From: Pisciglobus halotolerans
GTDB taxonomy: Bacteria; Bacillota; Bacilli; Lactobacillales; Carnobacteriaceae
Direction of reading: 5' to 3'
Length of the DNA: 32,832 bases
Assembly: GCF_900113675.1 (NCBI RefSeq)
Contig: NZ_FOQE01000025.1
Location: forward strand, 1-32,832
Of this stretch, positions 27,369-32,832 are shown one piece after another. The translations under genes were made by a program, and so were the position numbers. Each line of letters starts with the position of its first letter. Position 1 is the first letter of the stretch. Under the pieces are notes generated by a model, which was given only the letters and a program-made list of their open reading frames with translations, searched no databases and was not told the DNA's origin.

Positions 27369-28193
27369 ATGAAAGTAAAAAGAAGTGAACGATTGATCGA
27401 CATGACACGTTATCTATTAGAACGTCCGCATACACTAGTGCCTTTGACTTTTTTTGCTAACCGGTATGATTCTGCAAAATCTTCTATCAGTGAAGATCTA
27501 ACCATTGTAAAAAAGACTTTCCAAGAAAGAGGAACGGGTATATTAGAGACGATTGCTGGCGCAGCGGGCGGTGTCCGTTATATTCCGAGCATTTCAAATG
27601 AAGAAGCAAGAGCTTTTATTGAAGATATGTGTGCGCGCTTATCAGAAGTTGACCGGCTATTGCCAGGAGGCTATGTGTATTTATCTGACTTGTTAGGTCA
27701 ACCAGCTGTATTGCAAAAAATCGGCAGGATCATAGCTGCTCAATATTTAGACAAAGAAATCGATGCGGTCATGACTGTTGCTACAAAAGGTGTGCCGATC
27801 GCCCAAGCTGTATCGAATTGCTTGAACGTTCCTTTTGTGATCGTTCGTCGCGACTCTAAAATCACGGAAGGTTCAACGGTCAGTATCAATTATGTTTCAG
27901 GCTCTTCTAATCGCGTAGAGAAAATGGAGTTGTCTAAGCGTAGTCTAAAGAGAGGCTCGCGCGTGTTGGTCGTTGATGACTTTATGAAAGGCGGCGGAAC
28001 AGTTGACGGAATGAAGAGTTTGATCGAAGAATTCGAAGCTAAGCTGGTTGGTGTCACGGTTCTTGCAGAATCTACTTTCCCTGGCAAGAGAATGGTCGAC
28101 GATTACTCTTCATTGTTATGTGTTGATGAAGTTGATGTTCGTAACAAATCCATTCACGTCAAGCCAGGTAATTATTTTGATGACATTCAATAA
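27369..28193 (+). CDS. purR: Purine operon regulator PurR
   Basis: A 274-residue regulator of the Gram-positive PurR type. An N-terminal winged helix domain (about 1-73, VKRSERLIDMTRYLLERPHT onward) is followed by a phosphoribosyltransferase-like domain whose PRPP-binding loop is VLVVDDFMKGGGTVDGM (about 200-216). PurR binds PurBox DNA and is released or activated by PRPP, depending on species, controlling purine synthesis. The ATG at 27369 with GAGGCGAACAAGG is preferred over the ATG at 27348, which lacks a ribosome site and would add seven residues absent from relatives. It is a single-gene unit; its usual neighbour ispE lies upstream with adcCB inserted between. Confidence 0.96.
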   Translation: MKVKRSERLIDMTRYLLERPHTLVPLTFFANRYDSAKSSISEDLTIVKKTFQERGTGILETIAGAAGGVRYIPSISNEEARAFIEDMCARLSEVDRLLPGGYVYLSDLLGQPAVLQKIGRIIAAQYLDKEIDAVMTVATKGVPIAQAVSNCLNVPFVIVRRDSKITEGSTVSINYVSGSSNRVEKMELSKRSLKRGSRVLVVDDFMKGGGTVDGMKSLIEEFEAKLVGVTVLAESTFPGKRMVDDYSSLLCVDEVDVRNKSIHVKPGNYFDDIQ

Positions 28194-28212
28194 TCGTTTT
28201 AATGAAATAAAG

Positions 28213-28244
28213 AAAAGGACCAAGACAAAGCCTTAGATCCTTTT
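28213..28244 (+). terminator. Weak terminator after purR
   Basis: AAAAGGA (28213-28219) pairs with TCCTTTT (28238-28244), with an imperfect extension CCAAG/CTTAGA. There is no separate T tract beyond TTTT. Confidence 0.55.
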
Positions 28245-28266
28245 AGTGTAAGATGGAGGCGTTTGT

Positions 28267-28619
28267 TTGCAAAAGACATTTGAGTTAACAAAATCATTTA
28301 CTTTGCTGCTGGCGATCTCAACAGGAATCGCAGTAGCTAATTTATATTATATCCAGCCGTTAGAATCGATAATCGCGGCTGAATTCGGTGTAAGTCATAG
28401 TCTGATCGGGGTTTGCATCTATGTTATCGCAAGCTGGTTATGCGATTGGCTTGTTCTTTTTGGTCCCGCTGGGTGATTTATTAGAAAGAAGAAAATTGAT
28501 TACGCAGATGTTGGGACTTGTATTGGCAGCATTTTGGCTGGGCAGGTGTTTGCAGCGTAGGACTTATTTTTCTAACATGCGCATTGATCGCAAACTTTAT
28601 TTTGTTCAAGAAAAAATAA
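28267..28619 (+). pseudogene. MFS transporter, truncated and frameshifted
   Basis: From a TTG at 28267 (GGAGG 7 bases upstream) the frame encodes the first helix of a DHA1-type major facilitator transporter (LLLAISTGIAVANLYYIQPL). Near 28411-28415 a one-base gain in GGGGTTT shifts it; the next frame continues ASMLSQAGYAIGLFFLVPLG and DLLERRKLI, the family's loop 2-3 motif. A second one-base gain near 28531-28536 (ATTTTGG) shifts to GWAGVCSVGLIFLTCALIA, ending at 28619. Only about 115 of some 390 residues remain, so the gene is dead regardless of the shifts. The 28620-28908 stretch beyond shows no recognisable MFS continuation. Confidence 0.88.
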
Positions 28620-28908
28620 ATAATGTCTAGCTGATGAAGTAAACCAGAAAGCTGATTTCTTTCAAACGGCAACAATTTTCAATGAACTGTGTTGGAATGA
28701 AAGGAAGCTGCTTTTTAGCATTTGTGAGAAGAAGGTTGTAAACATGAGGACGACATATACGCTACATCTACCCTTTTATCAATGGTTATTGACTAAGCTA
28801 AGTGTGTTTATAACGCGTTGGAATAGAGTCAAATCATGGCAGAAAAATCTCCATGGATGTTCTTTTCAATTGGCTTTCAATATTTCTAAAAAAAATAGAA
28901 AAAAGTAG

Positions 28909-28937
28909 TTGCCATTTAGACTGAATAAGCGTATATT
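28909..28937 (+). promoter_or_regulatory. Promoter of the Rrf2-type regulator and YhgE-like gene
   Basis: TTGCCA (28909-28914), 17-base spacer, TATATT (28932-28937). Downstream, TGTAGAC occurs twice (28942 and 28975), in direct orientation, and may be recognised by the regulator; that is only a suggestion. Confidence 0.7.
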
Positions 28938-29003
28938 ACATTGTAGACATTTTGAGTCCATAATGGATAGCTGATGTAGACGATGTGAAAAGGAGGAATT
29001 AAA

Positions 29004-29495
29004 GTGATTTTATCAAAAGGATTAGAACAAGCTGTTTGTATCATGACCTTGTTAGCAACGCAGAACAAAGAAGTTCCTCTTGCTTCTCATGTGATTAATC
29101 GGCGTTTGAAAGGCTCTTCTCATTCTTATATCCGCAAAATCATTCGCAAATTGGTCGTGAGCGGCTTAGTATCTTCTGTATCGGGAAGCAACGGTGGTTT
29201 TTCTTTAGCAAAGGAACCCAAAGATATCAGTTTATTGGACGTAGTAGAGGCATTAGAAGGACCAATCCATACTTATCCCAATACAGGAATGATCAATCAA
29301 GTCTTCTTTGATCGAGGTCCGACAGCGGATAGTGGAGAAAAAGTTTTGACCAGTGTTTTTGAACAAGCTGACGATTGTTACTCCTCTTTTCTTTCAAACC
29401 AAACAGTCGAACAGTTGATCCGGAAATCTTTGGCAAGTGAAACGATACCTGTGCTCAATTGGAACGAATCCATGGAAAAAGTAGAGTCAAAATAG
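29004..29495 (+). CDS. Rrf2 family transcriptional regulator
   Basis: A 163-residue winged helix protein. The Rrf2 pattern is ILSKGLEQAVCIMTLLATQN, helix-turn-helix KGSSHSYIRKIIRKLVVSGL, wing VSSVSGSNGGFSLAKEPKDI and then SLLDVVEALEGPI. The cysteine triad that binds an iron-sulfur cluster in IscR/NsrR is absent: only Cys12 in the first helix and one near the end (DDCYSS) are seen. It is thus more like the cluster-free YwnA-type members. The start is a GTG at 29004 after AAAGGAGG. It is followed by the YhgE-like gene after 20 bases and probably controls the shared promoter. Confidence 0.93.
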   Translation: MILSKGLEQAVCIMTLLATQNKEVPLASHVINRRLKGSSHSYIRKIIRKLVVSGLVSSVSGSNGGFSLAKEPKDISLLDVVEALEGPIHTYPNTGMINQVFFDRGPTADSGEKVLTSVFEQADDCYSSFLSNQTVEQLIRKSLASETIPVLNWNESMEKVESK

Positions 29496-29515
29496 AAAGG
29501 CGTTGAAAGAAAAAG

Positions 29516-32425
29516 ATGAACATGGTGAAAAAAGAGTGGCAGAAGCTGTCACAAAATAAAATGTTGTTGATTTCTAGTATTGTAATTTTATTTATCCCCG
29601 TTTTGTACGCGGCTTTTTTCTTAAAGTCCAACTGGGATCCTTACGGTAATACAGACAAGCTTCCGGTAGCTGTTGTCAACTTGGATCAACCTGTCAATTA
29701 TGAAGGGAAAGAATTGGCCATCGGTGATGAGTTGGTCACCAACTTAAAAAGCAATGATGCGTTAGATTGGCATTTTGTTTCAAAGGAAGATGCTAAAAAA
29801 GGGTTAGAAGACCGTGAATATTATATGGTCATGACCTTACCGAAGAATCTTTCGGAAGATGCTTCTACTTTGATGGATGACAAACCGCGTAAAATGGAGA
29901 TCCAATATGAAACAAATGGTTCTTTAAACTATATCAGTGAAGTGATCAGCGGCTCAGCGGCTAAAGAAGTAAGAGCTGAAGTATCTGCAAATGTAACCGA
30001 AGCTTATGCTGAAGCTGTATTTGATCAAATCGGCGACATCGGAGAAGGGTTCCAAGAAGCAGCAGATGGCGCTTCTGACTTGAACGATGGAGCAGAAGAA
30101 CTCAAAGACGGAAACGAAGAAATTACGAAGAACCTAAAAGTACTAGCCGAAAGCACACTGACTTTCAGTGACGGAGCAGAAGACTTGGAAATGGGCTTGT
30201 CTCAATATACAGCTGGAGTTTCTCAAGTAAATGACGGAGCACAACAATTGAACAGCGGTATCAACGCATTATCTTCAAATGTCGGACCACTAAAAGAAGG
30301 CGTCGGCCAGTTGAATACAGGCGCTTTGAGTTTGAACCAAGGCTTGCAAAGCTATACCAGTGGCGTATCGGCCTTGAGCCAAGGATTAAACCAATTGACA
30401 GGCAGCAGCGCTGCATTAAAGAATGGTACACAAACGTTAAGTACTGGTGTTGACCAAGCTAAAGCGGGCAGCGGACAGCTGTTAGCTGGGCTGGAAACAT
30501 TGAAAAAATCATTAGGCGGAAGTTTGACGAAAGAAAAACAACAGCAATTAGACGATTTAGAAGAAGGTTTGCCAAAAATCCAAGCTGGGATCAGCAAATT
30601 GAATAACCAGATCACTAGTCAGATCGAAGCAGGAAAGACAGATATTGGTCAAGTATCTGATCAAATCGATAAAGATAAAATCGAACAAGCTGCTGGCTCG
30701 ATCAATCAAAATATGACGGCTATCAAAGAAGATATGGATACCACCAAATCAGCTTTGGAAGGTTCGAAAGGTTATTTAGAAAATATTGGAGCCAGCATTC
30801 CTGGTAATACAGAAGAAACAATCGGTGCATTGCAACAAACAGATGCTTACCAAAGTTTAACAGATGAACAAAAGCAAGAATTAATAGATACTTTATCATC
30901 TTCCTTAAAGAAACACGCTGCAGAACAATCGGAAGATCTTCAAGGCCTTAAAGGTCAAGTGGAATCTGCTGGCTCAAGTTTGAAAGATGCTGGAGAAAAC
31001 GTCGGTTCAGTGGTGAACACGGTTGGCGGCTTTAAAGAAGAGATCGACGGATTAGTTGAAACATTAGAAAACATGCATTTAGACGAAAAACTTGCAGGTT
31101 TAACTGAAAACTTAGAAAAATTAGAAAGTGGCGTTCAGGAATTAGATAAACAATCTCAAGTTGCACTTCCAGGGGCTGTTGAAGCGATCACTAGTCTGCG
31201 TGGCGGATTAGTCCAAATCCAAACAGCTTTGACGCAGCAAGGCGAAGGAGAAAATAAAGGTGTACTCCAAGGTGTGACTGAATTGGACCAAGGTTTGGCT
31301 CAAATCCAAGCTGGTTTAAGTGGTGAAAATGGCTTAGTGAGCGGGATCAATAAATATACCACTGGTGTTAGCCAAGTTCAACAAGGTGTATCTGAATTGA
31401 ACAAAAACTCTTCTGCATTGACTTCTGGTTCATTAGCCTTGAGCAACGGTATCGGCCAAATGAATGACCAATTGCCAGCACTAACAGGCGGAATCAATCA
31501 ATTGCAAGAAGGATCAGAAACATTGGCACAAGGAACATCTGAGCTTGATGCAAATGGAAATACTTTGATGGACGGATCTCAACAGTTATCAGATGGGGCT
31601 GCTAAAATTCATGAAGGTTCTAAACAATTAACAGAAGGATCTTCTCAAGTCGGAGTAGGAATGTCTGCTTTGACAGCTGGAACCACAGAACTGAAAGATA
31701 GCTTAGAAGATGGTGCAGATGAAGTGAAAAAGGTCGATGCAACAGATGATACGTTAAGTATGTTCTCTGACCCTGCAGAACTTGAACATAAAGAATATAG
31801 TCATGTGCCAAACTATGGTGCAGCTTTAGCACCTTATATCATGTCCATGGCGCTTTATATCGGTGCAGTAGTCTTTAATACGATTTACCCTGTTCGTAAA
31901 ATGTCTACAAGAAATGGCTCAGCATTCGGCTGGTGGGTAAGCAAGTTGTCGATCGCCTTGCCTTCTGCTATTTTGATGGGGGTCATCGAAACACTTATTA
32001 TGTTGGCATTAGGATTACCAGTCGACCACGTAGCACAATTTATCGGATTGGCTGTTATTACTTCCATGGCCTTTACATCGATCGTATTGTTCTTAGCCAT
32101 GACATTGAACAACGTTGGACGCTTTATTGCCATGTTGCTGCTGATCTTGCAATTAGGCGGATCAGGCGGAACGTTCCCTATGCCGTTAACGAATAAATTC
32201 TTTATGGCCATCCATCCGTTCTTGCCAATGTCTTACTCGATTTATGGGTTTAGACAAGCGATCAGTGATGGATTGGGACAACACATTTATGTCCAAGCCG
32301 TCTTGCTCATGCTCATTTTAACAGTTGTCTTTTGTGGTTTGCTTTACTTGTCTATGAAATGGTTATTTGACAAAAAGCCAGATGACTTCCTTGATGAAGA
32401 CGAAGTAGCAGCAGAAGAAGCTTAA
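29516..32425 (+). CDS. YhgE/Pip family membrane protein with a long repetitive extracellular region
   Basis: A 969-residue membrane protein. One N-terminal helix (about 17-37) is followed by a YhgE domain (PVAVVNLDQPVNYEGKELAI onward, about 49-170). A long region (about 175-745) is built of short repeats of the type GxxxLNxGxxxL/LSxG with predicted coiled-coil character. An ABC-2-like C-terminal membrane block of five or six helices (about 765-945) and an acidic tail (DFLDEDEVAAEEA) end it. Relatives include the phage infection protein Pip of Lactococcus and the EsaA protein of type VII secretion. Its role here is unknown. It starts 20 bases after the Rrf2 gene; a GAAAGG site lies about 15 bases upstream, and the second ATG at 29522 is an alternative. 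Confidence 0.94.
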   Translation: MNMVKKEWQKLSQNKMLLISSIVILFIPVLYAAFFLKSNWDPYGNTDKLPVAVVNLDQPVNYEGKELAIGDELVTNLKSNDALDWHFVSKEDAKKGLEDREYYMVMTLPKNLSEDASTLMDDKPRKMEIQYETNGSLNYISEVISGSAAKEVRAEVSANVTEAYAEAVFDQIGDIGEGFQEAADGASDLNDGAEELKDGNEEITKNLKVLAESTLTFSDGAEDLEMGLSQYTAGVSQVNDGAQQLNSGINALSSNVGPLKEGVGQLNTGALSLNQGLQSYTSGVSALSQGLNQLTGSSAALKNGTQTLSTGVDQAKAGSGQLLAGLETLKKSLGGSLTKEKQQQLDDLEEGLPKIQAGISKLNNQITSQIEAGKTDIGQVSDQIDKDKIEQAAGSINQNMTAIKEDMDTTKSALEGSKGYLENIGASIPGNTEETIGALQQTDAYQSLTDEQKQELIDTLSSSLKKHAAEQSEDLQGLKGQVESAGSSLKDAGENVGSVVNTVGGFKEEIDGLVETLENMHLDEKLAGLTENLEKLESGVQELDKQSQVALPGAVEAITSLRGGLVQIQTALTQQGEGENKGVLQGVTELDQGLAQIQAGLSGENGLVSGINKYTTGVSQVQQGVSELNKNSSALTSGSLALSNGIGQMNDQLPALTGGINQLQEGSETLAQGTSELDANGNTLMDGSQQLSDGAAKIHEGSKQLTEGSSQVGVGMSALTAGTTELKDSLEDGADEVKKVDATDDTLSMFSDPAELEHKEYSHVPNYGAALAPYIMSMALYIGAVVFNTIYPVRKMSTRNGSAFGWWVSKLSIALPSAILMGVIETLIMLALGLPVDHVAQFIGLAVITSMAFTSIVLFLAMTLNNVGRFIAMLLLILQLGGSGGTFPMPLTNKFFMAIHPFLPMSYSIYGFRQAISDGLGQHIYVQAVLLMLILTVVFCGLLYLSMKWLFDKKPDDFLDEDEVAAEEA

Positions 32426-32442
32426 AAAAATAAAAGTGAAAA

Positions 32443-32486
32443 ACTGCCGTAATAGCTATTCAATAGCTGTTACGGCAGTTTTTTTA
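32443..32486 (+). terminator. Terminator after the YhgE-like gene
   Basis: ACTGCCGTAATAGCTATT (32443-32460) pairs with AATAGCTGTTACGGCAGT (32462-32479), one wobble, followed by T7. Another short dyad without a T tract, GCTCTTTAA/TTAAAGAGC, lies at 32549-32573. Confidence 0.93.
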
Positions 32487-32711
32487 CAGATTAAAAGTTT
32501 TGAAATGATCCTTTTAACGATTGAGCGACGATTATGAAATGTCCGGCAGCTCTTTAATCGTAGTTTAAAGAGCCTGACCTCCTTTCAAACAACCGTTTCA
32601 ACTGGCATTGTGCCGGTGGTATTTGCATCTCTTCTCAAAATCAAAAGCGGAAAAAGGATCAAAGCTGCGCTGCGCTCGCTTTGTAAACATTTGAGGACAG
32701 AGTCAAGTGGA

Positions 32712-32832
32712 AATGCAGCGACTTGTTCACAGCAGGCAGTCCTATGAACAAGTTCAGTGAAAAGCTGCCTCAACTCGTTCACAGAAGGTAGTCCTGTGAA
32801 CAAGTTCAGTAAAAAGCTGATGCAACTCGTTC
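32712..32832 (-). repeat. 52-bp tandem repeat array 4, cut by the window end
   Basis: Read on the minus strand, units GAACGAGTTGCATCAGCTTT and GAACGAGTTGAGGCAGCTTT are followed by TTACTGAACTTGTTCACAGG-type right arms. On the plus strand GAACAAGTTCAGT occurs at 32746 and 32798, exactly 52 apart. The unit is closest to arrays 1 and 3 and points in the opposite orientation. The leader side lies outside the window. Between 32487 and 32711 no gene is seen. Confidence 0.9.

Noticed and set aside
28744-28908. 55-residue plus-strand frame starting MRTTYTLHLP
   Set aside because: A weak AGAAGG site precedes it, but it has no family resemblance, biased low-complexity ending, and runs up to the -35 of the next promoter.

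Overview
The window looks like a chromosomal segment of a low-to-mid GC Firmicute of the order Lactobacillales, most probably Enterococcus. The reasons are the block metS, tatD, rnmV, rsmA(ksgA), veg, ispE, adcC, adcB, purR, a Tyr T-box before tyrS, a lysine riboswitch before an NhaC-type carrier, strong AAGGAGG-type ribosome sites with frequent GTG/TTG starts, and protein sequences typical of enterococci. The genus call is an inference from recognised protein features; no search was run.

Layout. 1-431 is intergenic with dispersed repeats. 432-4800 holds a minus-strand amidase and GNAT acetyltransferase, a plus-strand YetF-like membrane protein, and tyrS (minus) behind a complete Tyr T-box leader and promoter. 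4801-5250 carries the first 52-bp tandem array. 5503-8851 is a YtrA-type GntR regulator / ABC ATPase / permease / membrane-anchored protein operon with its own promoter and inverted-repeat operators. 8918-9607 is an RluA-family pseudouridine synthase. 10100-12092 is a lysine riboswitch plus an NhaC-superfamily transporter (probable lysine carrier LysW). 12318-15644 is an aldo/keto reductase followed by a GH31 glycosidase. 15809-17450 holds a frameshifted DUF2975 membrane protein, its XRE partner, and a Cof-type HAD phosphatase. The second 52-bp array follows, then metS-tatD-rnmV-rsmA, the third and largest 52-bp array, veg, ispE, a Zur-box controlled adcC-adcB zinc uptake operon, purR, an MFS pseudogene, an Rrf2-family regulator with a YhgE/Pip-family giant membrane protein, and finally a fourth 52-bp array in the opposite orientation that runs off the window.

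The protein-coding genes are mostly familiar. The unexplained structure is non-coding. Four separate intergenic arrays have an exact repeat period of 52 bp, and each unit contains an inverted repeat (a CTGTGAACAAGTT-type arm, a spacer, and its complement). Two arrays (4.9 kb and 22.8 kb) share recognisable leader and trailer sequences at matching offsets, so they are copies of one modular element. The array at 17.7 kb has a different unit sequence but the same 52-bp period and a comparable internal dyad. Additional short dispersed motifs lie beside the arrays. This repeat system is the main candidate for something undescribed; its function cannot be read from the sequence.
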